DNA from: an uncultured Verrucomicrobia subdivision 3 bacterium
GTDB taxonomy: Bacteria > Verrucomicrobiota > Verrucomicrobiia > Limisphaerales > UBA11358
DNA length: 63,362 bases
Assembly (NCBI GenBank): GCA_903842235.1
Contig: CAIMLG010000278.1
Location: forward strand, 1 to 63,362
Reading direction: 5' to 3'
Shown here in pieces: positions 1 to 7,555 of the stretch. The position numbers and the translations under genes were made by a program. The stretch's first letter is position 1; each line of letters starts with the position of its first letter. The notes beneath the pieces were generated by a model. That model was not told the DNA's origin. It saw nothing but the letters and a program-made list of their open reading frames with translations, and searched no databases.

Positions 1-1
1 A

Positions 2-169
2 CGACCGCATATGGCATATTTGCGTCAACTAAAGAAACGATTCAAAGTTGACCTGTTTTGCGGATACCAAAGCAATAGTTGCACCGCCGGATTTGAAGTT
101 GATCAGCGATGCCTCGGCTTGTTCACCGAACTGGGTATTCCATTCGGTGTTTCAATCATTATTTTCTAA
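2..169 (+). CDS. DUF4279-like protein, C-terminal part (5' end outside window)
   Basis: The frame is open from the window edge to the TAA at 167-169 and gives about 55 residues. The core reads DLFCGYQSNSCTAGFEVD and is followed by LGLFTELGIPFGVSIIIF. This resembles the C-terminal half of DUF4279 proteins, where an aromatic/Gly-rich strand is followed by a helix (LLaeLgi) and a terminal hydrophobic strand. The function of that family is unknown. An internal ATG at 11 could start a 52-residue protein, but the frame continues upstream, so I read it as a truncated gene. The stretch is visibly richer in A+T than the genes to its right, in line with the accessory character of the first kilobase. 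Confidence 0.45.
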   Translation, partial: RPHMAYLRQLKKRFKVDLFCGYQSNSCTAGFEVDQRCLGLFTELGIPFGVSIIIF

Positions 170-189
170 AACTCTTCAGCGCAGAAAAT

Positions 190-279
190 TTATTCCCCCT
201 CAATCGTCCCCGGCGGCTTGCTCGTAATGTCCAAGACACAACGGTTCACGCCTTTCACCTCGTTGATGATGCGTCCGGC
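190..279 (-). pseudogene. Second copy of the guaA 3' end (displaced fragment)
   Basis: Read on the minus strand this encodes [20 protein letters not shown] followed by PGTIEGE and a TAA stop. That is the C-terminal dimerisation tail of GMP synthase, with W changed to G near the end. The intact guaA has the same peptide at 1020-1103. Over the 24 codons at 202-273 versus 1032-1103 I count 10 nucleotide differences, all synonymous (about 86% identity). Nothing upstream of it encodes the rest of guaA, so it is an isolated 3' fragment. Integrative islands that target the 3' end of guaA leave such a displaced end, which makes this a probable attachment-site scar. Confidence 0.75.
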
Positions 280-291
280 GCAGGGCCAGCT

Positions 292-456
292 TCAGGCCGG
301 TTTTTCCACCACTTTGCCATCCTGCCAGACAATCAACGGCAGCTTCAGGGCGCGGTTTTGCGCCTGGACATTTTTCGCCGCGCGGCGCAGGGCGCGTTCG
401 GCCCGCAGGACAAAGGTGGGGGCCTTGGTTGATTTACGGGGGCGGTGGATTTTCAT
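292..456 (-). CDS. Small basic protein translationally coupled to the zeta-toxin-like gene
   Basis: This is a 54-residue frame with ATG at 456-454 and TGA at 294-292. It starts MKIHRPRKSTKAPTFVLRAE and ends LPLIVWQDGKVVEKPA. Its ATG overlaps the stop of the zeta-like frame by ATGA, so the two are probably co-translated. The N-terminus is strongly basic and the middle is a predicted helix rich in Arg/Ala, ending in a short hydrophobic strand. I do not recognise a characterised family. The position next to a zeta-type kinase suggests a partner or antitoxin, but classical epsilon antitoxins are longer and are encoded upstream of zeta, so this is only inference. The start codon was chosen because of the overlap. 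Confidence 0.6.
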   Translation of the reverse strand: MKIHRPRKSTKAPTFVLRAERALRRAAKNVQAQNRALKLPLIVWQDGKVVEKPA

Positions 457-1012
457 AGGCCAGTCAACTGTCGCACAGATTCAAGGTCATGGATACCAGA
501 GATGGCGAGCCGTTGTGCGGGCAGGCTGCGGCTGTCCCAGACCGCCCAGCGCGTGGTCAGCGGGAGATAATCGTCAAGCAGATGCTGCCGGCTGCGCTTG
601 AACCGGCGGCGGATGTCAGCGGCAGGGACGTGGTGGCCACCCTGCTGGACGCGCTGGCGCACCCGGGCAATTGCCTGAGCCGGACTGGAGAGCCAGAGAT
701 AATGCAATTCAACCTCATACCCGAGTTGGCGGGCCCGCTGGAACAGCCGGATGTAGGTTTGCCGCTCAGCGTGTTTTCCAGCGCAAAAGTTTCGCGGTCA
801 CTGAGGCACGCCTCAACTTGGGCGAGCAACAGCCGCGCGGCTTGCACGGCCCCGGCGCTGGGCTTGAAAGGAGAAAGTCCCCGGGCGATTTCATCGGCTT
901 TGAGAAAGCGCAGACATTTCACTTCTTTGGGCAAAAACTCGCGGGCAAAGGTGGCTTTGCCCGCGCCATTGCAGCCGGCGATGACATAAATTGTTGGAGG
1001 CCGCGCGGACAT
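453..1012 (-). pseudogene. Zeta-toxin-family P-loop kinase, frameshifted
   Basis: The first frame (1012 down to about 760) starts MSARPPTIYVIAGCNGAGKA and carries a KADEIARGLSPF segment and FALENTLSGK, the usual order in zeta-toxin/UDP-N-acetylglucosamine kinase relatives. After SGK the frame goes wrong. The continuation YIRLFQRARQLGYEVELHYL is in another frame that runs to the stop at 453. One missing A in the A-run (T-run 758-760 on the plus strand) explains this: GGC AAA ACC TAC would restore SGKTYIRL. The Walker A motif reads GCNGAGKAT, so the Thr/Ser that normally follows the Lys and binds Mg is Ala. Both changes point to an inactive toxin remnant, although a sequencing error could explain the frameshift. 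It lies 7 bp behind guaA. Confidence 0.75.
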
Positions 1013-1019
1013 GGCTCAT

Positions 1020-2570
1020 TCACTCCCACTCAATGGTCCCTGGCGGCTTGCTGGTGATGTCGAGGACGCAGCGGTTCACACCTTTCACCTCATTGATGAT
1101 GCGGCTCGCCAGCTTCTCCAGCAGGTCGTAGGGCAGCTTCACCCAGTCGGCGGTCATGCCGTCCTGCGATTCCACGGCGCGGATGGCAATGGTGTATTCG
1201 TAAGTCCGTTCGTCGCCCATCACGCCCACGCTGCGCACCGGCAGCAGCACGGCAAAGCTCTGCCAGATCTTGTAATACAGCCCGCTCAACTTCATTTCCT
1301 CGACGACAATGGTGTCGGCGTTGCGCAAAATCTCGCAGCGCGCGGGCGTCACTTCGCCGAGAATGCGCACGGCGAGGCCGGGACCGGGAAACGGCTGGCG
1401 CCAGACGATGTCCTTGGGCACGCCCAGTTCCTCGCCGAGCAGCCGGACCTCGTCCTTGAACAAATTTTTCAGCGGCTCGACCAGCTTGAACTTCATTCCC
1501 TTGGGCAGGCCGCCCACGTTGTGATGGCTCTTGATGAGCGCGGCGGGATTGCCGGCAATCGGCACGGACTCGATGACGTCGGGATACAGCGTGCCCTGCG
1601 CGAGGAACTTCGCCTGGTTCGCCTTGCCCACCCGTTTCGTCGCGGCCTGAAACACGTCAATGAACGTCTTGCCGATGACTTTGCGTTTCTTTTCGGGATC
1701 GGTCACGCCCTTGAGCTTGTTTAGAAACAGCTTCGTCGCGTCCACATATTGCAGCCGGATGTTGAAGCTGCGGGCGAAAATATTCTGCACCACTTCGGCT
1801 TCGCGGGCGCGGAGCAGGCCGTTGTTCACGAAAATGCAGGTGAGCTGGTCGCCGATGGCCTGGTGCAGGAGCGCGGCCGCCACGCTGGAATCCACGCCGC
1901 CGCTCAGGCCGAGCACGACGTGTTCCGAGCCGACTTGGGCGCGGATTTCCTCGACGGCCTGCTCGATGTAATTGCGCATTGTCCAATTTTTGCCGCAGCC
2001 GCAGACGCCGTGGACGAAATTGAAAATAATTTCTTTGCCGCGCGGCGTGTGGACCACTTCGGGGTGGAATTGCAGACCGAAGAATTTCCTGGCGCGATGC
2101 TCGATGGCCGCGTATTCGGAGTTGTCCGTGGCGGCCACGGGTTTGAAGCCGTTGGGCAGCCGGGTGAGCTTGTCGCCGTGGGAATTCCACACTTGCAGCT
2201 GCTTGGGCAGCTTGGCGAACAGTTTGCAGGCACCGTCCGTGATGGTGAGCGCGCCCTTGCCGTATTCGCGTTTCTGGCCTTTCTCGACCTTGCCGCCGAG
2301 GAATTGGGCGAACAGCTGGACGCCGAAGCAGATGCCGAGGATCGGCACGCCCAGATTGAAGATGGCTTTGTCCGGCAGCGGCGCTTTGGGCGCATACACG
2401 CTGGACGGGCCGCCGGAAAGAATGATGCCGCTGGGCTTCATGGCCGCGACGGCGGCGGCGGGGGTGTTGAACGGGATGATCGTGGAATATACGTTGCCCT
2501 CGCGGACCCGCCGGGCGATGACCTGCGTGTATTGGGAACCAAAATCAAGGATGACAATTTGTTCGTTCAT
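1020..2570 (-). CDS. guaA: GMP synthase (glutamine-hydrolysing)
   Basis: This 516-residue protein converts XMP to GMP using glutamine and ATP, the last step of guanine nucleotide synthesis in the cytoplasm. The N-terminal class I glutamine amidotransferase domain (about 4-190) has the nucleophile Cys81 in GICFGVQ and the His169/Glu171 pair in FGLQFHPEV. The ATP-pyrophosphatase domain has the P-loop [10 protein letters not shown] at about 220-229. The C-terminal dimerisation domain ends KPPGTIEWE. The length matches bacterial GuaA. The gene is complete and stands alone. Its 3' end has a diverged duplicate at 190-279, so part of this C-terminus may have been supplied by an integrating element. 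Confidence 0.97.
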   Translation of the reverse strand: MNEQIVILDFGSQYTQVIARRVREGNVYSTIIPFNTPAAAVAAMKPSGIILSGGPSSVYAPKAPLPDKAIFNLGVPILGICFGVQLFAQFLGGKVEKGQKREYGKGALTITDGACKLFAKLPKQLQVWNSHGDKLTRLPNGFKPVAATDNSEYAAIEHRARKFFGLQFHPEVVHTPRGKEIIFNFVHGVCGCGKNWTMRNYIEQAVEEIRAQVGSEHVVLGLSGGVDSSVAAALLHQAIGDQLTCIFVNNGLLRAREAEVVQNIFARSFNIRLQYVDATKLFLNKLKGVTDPEKKRKVIGKTFIDVFQAATKRVGKANQAKFLAQGTLYPDVIESVPIAGNPAALIKSHHNVGGLPKGMKFKLVEPLKNLFKDEVRLLGEELGVPKDIVWRQPFPGPGLAVRILGEVTPARCEILRNADTIVVEEMKLSGLYYKIWQSFAVLLPVRSVGVMGDERTYEYTIAIRAVESQDGMTADWVKLPYDLLEKLASRIINEVKGVNRCVLDITSKPPGTIEWE

Positions 2571-2665
2571 GGTCTGACACCAAAGGCGAATTCTCGGGTG
2601 CGGCGGGAATGATTGCGAGCGAAAAATGTTTTTACCGGGGCCGGATTCGGCTAAAAAACAGCCGC

Positions 2666-4324
2666 ATGTTGAACCGTATCCGACTCTGGCTGACGACGCA
2701 TCCGCACGGGCTGCTGGTTTTGCTCACGCTGGCCTTGCTCGGGCCGTTTCTGGCCAAACCCTTCAACATTGACGATCCGTTGTTCATTTGGGCCGCCCAA
2801 CAAATTCAAGCCCACCCCGGCGATCCGTATGGTTTCGCCGTGAACTGGTATGGCCAGGTCCAGCCCATGTGGGCGGTCGCCCAAAATCCGCCGTTGGCCA
2901 GTTATTATCTGGCGGGCGCGGCGGGGGTGCTGGGGTGGAGTGAGTTCGGATTGCATTTGGCCTTCCTGCTGCCGGCCCTCGCCGTGATTTTGGGCACCTA
3001 CCGGCTGGCGGGGCGTTTTTGCCGCCGCCCCCTGCTGGCAGCGCTGGCAACCTTGTTCACGCCCGTCTTTCTGGTTTCCGCCACGACGGTCATGTGCGAT
3101 GTCCCGCTGCTGGCCTTCTGGGTGTGGGCGCTGGTTTTTTGGGTGGAAGGGCTTGCGCGTTCGGAGCCGGGCAAGCTGGCCGCGGCGGGCCTATTGCTCG
3201 GGCTGGCCGCCCTGACAAAATATTCCGGGCTGTGCTTGCTGCCGCTGCTGGGTGCCTATGCCTTGATCGAGCAACGCCGGCCCGGTTGGTGGGTGGCCAG
3301 CCTGTGCCTTCCCCTGGGTATGCTGGCGGCGTATCAGCTCCTCACGCAACGGCTCTACGGCCATGGCCTGTTGTCCGCCGCCATGAGTTATGCCGGCGAT
3401 ACCCGGAATCTTCTGGGGGTGGGCAAAATCACTGCCGCGCAAACCACCCTGGTGTTCATGGGGGGCTGTCTGGCCAGCGTGGCTGTTTTTGCGCCGTGGT
3501 TCTGGCGCTCGGCCCGGCTGATTATGATCGCCTTCGGGCTGTTTGCGGCGGGGGCGCTGGCGGGAAAATATTGGCTGGCCCGGCCCGGTCCGTGGGCGCT
3601 GGTGGAATTTCAAATGCTCTTTTGGACGCTGGGGGGAATTGGCGTGCTGGCCCTGGTCGTCACGGATGGGCTGCGGGCGCGCGATGGCCAATCGGCGCTG
3701 CTGGGGTTGTGGATCTTGGGCACGGCGATGTTTGCGGTGTTTTTCAATTGGACGGTCAATGGCCGCGTGCTCTTGCCGATGGCGCCCGCGGTGGGAATTT
3801 TGCTGGCCCGCTTCGTGGATTGGAAGCTGGCGGCCGGCCGGAAAATGTTCCCGCCCGCCGTAATCGCCGGTCTCGCCGTCAGTGCCACCTTTGCCTGGCT
3901 GGTGGCCCGGGCGGATTATCGGCTGGCCACGGCCGTCCGCGAGAGCGCCCGGCAGGTGGGTGCCTTTCCGGCCGGATCAAAGGCCGGAAAAATTTGGTTC
4001 CAAGGCCACTGGGGCTTTCAATATTACCTGGAAAAATCCGGCGCGGTGGCGGTGAACTCCGGCCCCGCCGCCGGGGCGCCCGGAGATTGGCTGGCTTTGC
4101 CCGCCAACAACGTCAATGTGCTGCCGCCGGACCCCCAATGGCGCCGCCTCCAAAACATCCGCTGCGCCGGGCCGCGCTGGTTGACCACCCTGAATGCGCA
4201 AACCGGCGCCGGGTTTTTCTTCGCGACGCTCCAAGGCCCTTTGCCTTTTGCTTTGGGTGATGTCCCCCCGGAAACGGTGACAATTTATGGCCTCCCAGCC
4301 GTCCGCCCGCCGGCCAAGCCCTGA
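2666..4324 (+). CDS. GT39/ArnT-type membrane glycosyltransferase (PMT-like)
   Basis: The 552-residue protein has about ten hydrophobic segments and an early luminal loop with NIDDPLF (Asp36-Asp37 from the ATG at 2666), the acidic motif typical of GT-C polyprenyl-phosphate-sugar transferases such as ArnT and PMT. Members move sugars from lipid carriers to lipid A, proteins or glycans on the periplasmic face. The substrate cannot be read from sequence. An upstream in-frame ATG at 2609 would add 19 residues ([12 protein letters not shown]...). I prefer 2666 because the added stretch is charged and the hydrophobic N-terminal helix starts soon after MLNRIRLW. The gene is divergent from guaA and convergent with the lipoprotein gene that follows. 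Confidence 0.75.
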   Translation: MLNRIRLWLTTHPHGLLVLLTLALLGPFLAKPFNIDDPLFIWAAQQIQAHPGDPYGFAVNWYGQVQPMWAVAQNPPLASYYLAGAAGVLGWSEFGLHLAFLLPALAVILGTYRLAGRFCRRPLLAALATLFTPVFLVSATTVMCDVPLLAFWVWALVFWVEGLARSEPGKLAAAGLLLGLAALTKYSGLCLLPLLGAYALIEQRRPGWWVASLCLPLGMLAAYQLLTQRLYGHGLLSAAMSYAGDTRNLLGVGKITAAQTTLVFMGGCLASVAVFAPWFWRSARLIMIAFGLFAAGALAGKYWLARPGPWALVEFQMLFWTLGGIGVLALVVTDGLRARDGQSALLGLWILGTAMFAVFFNWTVNGRVLLPMAPAVGILLARFVDWKLAAGRKMFPPAVIAGLAVSATFAWLVARADYRLATAVRESARQVGAFPAGSKAGKIWFQGHWGFQYYLEKSGAVAVNSGPAAGAPGDWLALPANNVNVLPPDPQWRRLQNIRCAGPRWLTTLNAQTGAGFFFATLQGPLPFALGDVPPETVTIYGLPAVRPPAKP

Positions 4325-4368
4325 AACGCTCAATGGGAATCGCTGATCGGGCGGCTTGATCGGGTGGC

Positions 4369-4710
4369 TTATTGTTTGACCATCTTGGCCGTTCCCGCCG
4401 TGGCGTCATACACGATCTTGGATCCAAACGGGGCCTCGGGGATTTTGCCGATGTAATTTGGCACCAGCTCCTGAAGGTCTTTCGGCAGGCGGCCCTCGCT
4501 CACTTGAAACATCTGGATGGCCTGGTTGATGTAGGAGACGTCGATGACCTTTTCCGAATATTTCTTCGCTTGCACCACCGCGCCCAGATACTGCCCCGGC
4601 GTGGTGACGACGTTGGAAACCGTGTTGGCGGCGGTGCCGGGTTTGGAGCTGTCGCCGCAGCCGGAAAGGAACGCCGTGGCGGTGGCCAGAATCAGTAGGG
4701 GGATCTTCAT
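4369..4710 (-). CDS. Small lipoprotein with pseudopilin-like C-terminus
   Basis: The 113-residue product starts MKIPLLILATATAFLSGCGD, a clear lipoprotein signal with lipobox LSGC and lipidated Cys18. The mature part has a helical stretch (VVQAKKYSEKVIDVSYINQA) and then IQMFQVSEGRLPKDLQELVP and PNYIGKIPEAPFGSKIVYD. That second half looks like the region after the long helix in type II secretion pseudopilins (GspG-like 'leyy...G.yP..lqeLv..yl.kiP..P.G'). It lacks the prepilin N-terminus, so it is not itself a pilin. The product is presumably a small envelope lipoprotein of unknown role. It is a single gene downstream of recG on the same strand, about 60 bp after the recG stop. Confidence 0.65.
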   Translation of the reverse strand: MKIPLLILATATAFLSGCGDSSKPGTAANTVSNVVTTPGQYLGAVVQAKKYSEKVIDVSYINQAIQMFQVSEGRLPKDLQELVPNYIGKIPEAPFGSKIVYDATAGTAKMVKQ

Positions 4711-4770
4711 GGCTTCAACTTACGCCGATTGCCGGAAAATGAAAACGGAAATTTCCCCGGCGGGGCGGGC

Positions 4771-6828
4771 TTAGCCGCCGCGGGCAACCAGCTCCCGCGC
4801 CTGCCGGATCAGGTTCAAATCCTCCGCCAGATTGCCGAAACGCAGGTTCGGCAGGCCGCTCTGCTGCTGCCCCAGCAGTTCGCCCGGCCCCCGCAGCTTC
4901 AGGTCGGCTTCGGCGATTTTGAAGCCGTCATTGGTCTCCGCCAGTATCTTCAGCCGCGACTGGGCGTCTTCATGCGGTGCGTCGGAAATCAGGATGCAAA
5001 AGCTCTTGTGCGCGCCGCGCCCGATGCGCCCGCGCAGCTGGTGCAACTGCGCCAGCCCGAAATGCTCCGCGTTCTCAATGAGCATCACCGTGGCGTTCGG
5101 CACGTCCACGCCGACTTCGATCAGCGACGTGGCCACCAGCGCCTTAATTTTATTCGCGCGAAATTCTGCCATCGTCTTTTCCTTGTCCGCCGGCTTGATC
5201 CGCCCGTGCAGCAGGCCGACCTTGCAGCCGGTGAGCGCGCGTTGCACATTTTCAAATTCCTTCGTCACCGCCTTGATGTCTTTGTCCGCCACCTCGACGC
5301 GCGGATAAACAATGTAAGCCTGCCGTCCGCCGGCAATTTTCTCGCGGATAAACTCAAACACCTTCGGCAGCTTCTCCGTCGTTCGCACAAAGGTTTTGAT
5401 CGCGCCGCGCCCGCCGGGCATTTCGTCAATCACCGACACGTCGAGATCGCCGTAAAGCGTCAGCCCGAGCGTGCGCGGGATCGGCGTGGCCGTCATCACC
5501 AGCAGATGCGGGTAATGGCCCTTGCGCACCAGCGTCTCGCGCTGCGCCACGCCGAACTTGTGCTGCTCGTCAATGATCACCAGCCCCAGCTTCGGCAGTT
5601 CCAAGCCCGCCGTGAACAGCGCGTGCGTGCCGATGAACAAGGTTGAAGGTTCGCGTTGCGCCGCGCTTTGGACTTTGGACTTTGGACTTTGGACTTCCTG
5701 CGTCTTCCGGCTACCCGTTTGCAATTCCACCTTCACGCCCAGCGGCTCCAACCAATTGGTGAAATTTCGATAATGCTGCTCCGCCAGAATTTCCGTCGGC
5801 GCCATCAGTGCCCCGTTGAACCCGCTCTCCAGCGCCATCAATGCGCTGCATGCCGCCACCGCCGTCTTGCCCGAGCCGACGTCCCCTTGCAGCAAGCGCC
5901 GCATCGGATGCGCCCCGCCCATATCGGCCCGGATTTCCTTCAGCACGTTGGCCTGCGCGGCGGTGAGCTTGAAGCCGAGCGCGGCCAGAAACGGCTTCAT
6001 CAGCCGGTTGTCGCCGCCGCACGGCAAGCCCTTCGCGCTCGCCTCAAACTTTTTCCGGCGCGCCTGGATTTGAAATTGCAGCGCCACAAATTCATCCAGC
6101 GCCAGCCGCTGCCGCGCGATTTCCGCATCCAGCAACTCCTCCGGAAAATGGATCAGGCGCACCGCATTGGCCCGCGACGGCAAATTCAGGTAGGGCGCGC
6201 AGTCCTCTGCGCGCCGCGCTGTCGCCGCCGTCGGCGCACACGAAGTGTCGCGCCCTACCTGCGGTTCCGCGATTTCCTTTTCAAACTTCTCCAGCGCCCG
6301 CCAGACCAGCGAGCGCAGCACGCGCGCCGTCAGCCCTTCCGTGAGCGGATGCACCGGCACGATGCGATTGACGTGGATGAATTCGTCGTCGCCCGGCTCC
6401 ACCAGTTCCGTTTCGGGATGCGTGAAGGTGCGCGGCTTCTTGTCATCGTCCAGCTTGCCGTAAATCAAAAATTCGCGGCCCACCGCATACCAGTCCGGCA
6501 TCCACGGCTGCGCCTGCCACCAGCGGCCATGCAGCCGCGCCGTGCCGTCGTCGAACACGCACTCGAACATCGTCCGCGTGCCTTTCTTGAAGTGCTTGGT
6601 GCCGGCGGCGATGATTTGCCCGCGTACGGTGGCGGCTTCCTTCAACTGCAAATCGCGGATCGGCAGAAATTTTCGGCGATCCTCATAGCGGCGCGGCTTG
6701 TGGAGCAGCAAATCTTCGATGGTGAAAATGTCCAGGCGCGCCAGCAGCCGGGCGCGCTCCTCGCCCACGCCCCAGACCGAGCTGACGGGCGCAGCGAGCG
6801 GGGAAACGTGATTTTCCGGCGCGGACAT
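4771..6828 (-). CDS. recG: ATP-dependent DNA helicase RecG
   Basis: RecG regresses stalled forks and migrates branched DNA. From the ATG at 6828 the protein has 685 residues, close to the usual 690. The order is an N-terminal wedge (OB fold), then superfamily 2 helicase motifs: Walker A LLQGDVGSGKT (about 312-322), DEQH at 420-423, TATPIPRTL, and the QLRGRIGRG motif VI. The open frame runs upstream to 7200, but that extension lies in a repeat element and is not RecG-like, so 6828 is the start. Two oddities are in frame. About 25 residues starting VGRDTSCAP (190-214) come from a palindromic element at 6189-6259. The EVQSPKSKVQS stretch (378-388) comes from four TTTGGAC heptamers at 5667-5694. 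Confidence 0.95.
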   Translation of the reverse strand: MSAPENHVSPLAAPVSSVWGVGEERARLLARLDIFTIEDLLLHKPRRYEDRRKFLPIRDLQLKEAATVRGQIIAAGTKHFKKGTRTMFECVFDDGTARLHGRWWQAQPWMPDWYAVGREFLIYGKLDDDKKPRTFTHPETELVEPGDDEFIHVNRIVPVHPLTEGLTARVLRSLVWRALEKFEKEIAEPQVGRDTSCAPTAATARRAEDCAPYLNLPSRANAVRLIHFPEELLDAEIARQRLALDEFVALQFQIQARRKKFEASAKGLPCGGDNRLMKPFLAALGFKLTAAQANVLKEIRADMGGAHPMRRLLQGDVGSGKTAVAACSALMALESGFNGALMAPTEILAEQHYRNFTNWLEPLGVKVELQTGSRKTQEVQSPKSKVQSAAQREPSTLFIGTHALFTAGLELPKLGLVIIDEQHKFGVAQRETLVRKGHYPHLLVMTATPIPRTLGLTLYGDLDVSVIDEMPGGRGAIKTFVRTTEKLPKVFEFIREKIAGGRQAYIVYPRVEVADKDIKAVTKEFENVQRALTGCKVGLLHGRIKPADKEKTMAEFRANKIKALVATSLIEVGVDVPNATVMLIENAEHFGLAQLHQLRGRIGRGAHKSFCILISDAPHEDAQSRLKILAETNDGFKIAEADLKLRGPGELLGQQQSGLPNLRFGNLAEDLNLIRQARELVARGG
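5667..5694. repeat. Four perfect 7-bp tandem repeats (TTTGGAC) inside recG
   Basis: TTTGGAC occurs four times without interruption. It is translated in recG as part of EVQSPKSKVQS between helicase motifs Ia and II. The unit is not a multiple of 3, so a change of three units would be needed to keep the frame. Confidence 0.9.
6189..6259. repeat. Palindromic GGTAGGGCGCG element inside recG
   Basis: The 71-bp segment begins GGTAGGGCGCG and ends CGCGCCCTACC, perfect 11-bp inverted ends, with GC-rich internal imperfect pairing. It is read through by recG as about 25 residues starting VGRDTSCAP. A relative with the same ends lies at 21864-21939 inside a methyltransferase gene. Confidence 0.85.
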
Positions 6829-6909
6829 GGCCCGACGATACAAACCGGTGGAGGCGCCTTCAATGGGAAACAGACTGGCCAAGGGAAAAGCGGCATGGCT
6901 GGCGCGGAG

Positions 6910-7025
6910 CGTTTGGACTGCGTGTGCTTCAGCCCCGCTATATTCCCCGGTGCTGCGAGGGTTGCCGTGAGTGTGGTTGCGTCCCGCGATGTGAAAGCGG
7001 CGATGAATCGCACGCAGTCCAAACG
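6910..7025. repeat. MITE-like element with 17-bp terminal inverted repeats
   Basis: The ends are CGTTTGGACTGCGTGTG (6910-6926) and CGCACGCAGTCCAAACG (7009-7025), which pair at 16 of 17 positions around an 82-bp interior. There is no transposase frame. It occupies most of the 334-bp gap between the divergent recG and DUF2089 genes (6829-7162). The rest of that gap holds the inverted-repeat control region listed next. Confidence 0.75.
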
Positions 7026-7105
7026 GTGGCGCGTGGTTCGTGCGCCAAGACGCGTCCGCTGATTGGTGATTTGTGAGCGGAGATGCCACTCGCTTCAAAA
7101 ATGAT

Positions 7106-7155
7106 AATTCGTCAAAAAAATTGAAAAACTCAATTGACGAATTGAATAAATCAAT
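7106..7155 (+). promoter_or_regulatory. Putative operator/promoter of the DUF2089 operon
   Basis: AATTCGTCAA (7106-7115) and TTGACGAATT (7134-7143) form a perfect 10-bp inverted repeat with 18 bp between the arms. A second small palindrome, ATTGA-N5-TCAAT, fills 7141-7155. The right arm contains TTGACG, which could be a -35 element, and TATAAA follows at 7155-7160 (spacing only 15). This is AT-rich in an otherwise GC-rich context. It is a plausible binding site for the adjacent HTH-containing DUF2089 protein, but that is inference. Confidence 0.5.
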
Positions 7156-7162
7156 ATAAAAC

Positions 7163-7555
7163 GTGAGTAAATCAATGACCAAGCCCGGAACCAACGCCAA
7201 AAAGCTGATTACGCGCTGCCCGTTTTGCGGCGATCAATTGGGCATTACCCGGCTTTCCTGCTGCGGCTGCAACACGCAGATTGATTCCCAACTGGAGATT
7301 CCGCTGTTCTTCCGCCTGCCGCCGGATTTGCAGGAGTTCGTCATGGTGTTTCTGCGTTGTCAGGGAAAAATCCGCGACGTGGAAAAGGAACTGGGCATTT
7401 CCTACCCGACGGTTTGCAAGCGGCTCGACCTCGTGAACGAACTGCTCGGCAACACCAGCACGCCGGTGCGGCGCTCGCAAATTTTGGAACAGCTCGAACG
7501 CGGTGAAATCAATGTCTCAGAAGCCACTCAACTATTGAAAGAAAGATCATTATGA
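7163..7555 (+). CDS. DUF2089-family zinc-ribbon/HTH regulator
   Basis: The 130-residue protein has an N-terminal zinc-ribbon-like cluster (Cys19, Cys22, then Cys33-Cys34-x-Cys36), a helix-turn-helix-like stretch GKIRDVEKELGISYPTVCKR, and a C-terminal SHOCT-like helix pair ILEQLERGEINVSEATQLLK. This is the DUF2089 layout, and such proteins are presumed transcription regulators. GTG at 7163 gives MSKSMTK; ATG at 7175 is an alternative. It overlaps the next gene by ATGA and so is translationally coupled to it. The following two membrane proteins each carry a related 'LLeaGKIs..e...LLn' motif, suggesting that the three act together. Confidence 0.8.
   Translation: MSKSMTKPGTNAKKLITRCPFCGDQLGITRLSCCGCNTQIDSQLEIPLFFRLPPDLQEFVMVFLRCQGKIRDVEKELGISYPTVCKRLDLVNELLGNTSTPVRRSQILEQLERGEINVSEATQLLKERSL

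Noticed and set aside
453..1012. Programmed frameshift in the zeta-like gene
   Set aside because: No slippery heptamer or stimulatory structure is apparent; a lost base in an A-run plus the damaged P-loop fits decay better.
6829..7200. Longer recG start at 7200
   Set aside because: The extension passes through the MITE-like repeat and the DUF2089 promoter and has no RecG similarity; 685 residues from 6828 is the normal length.
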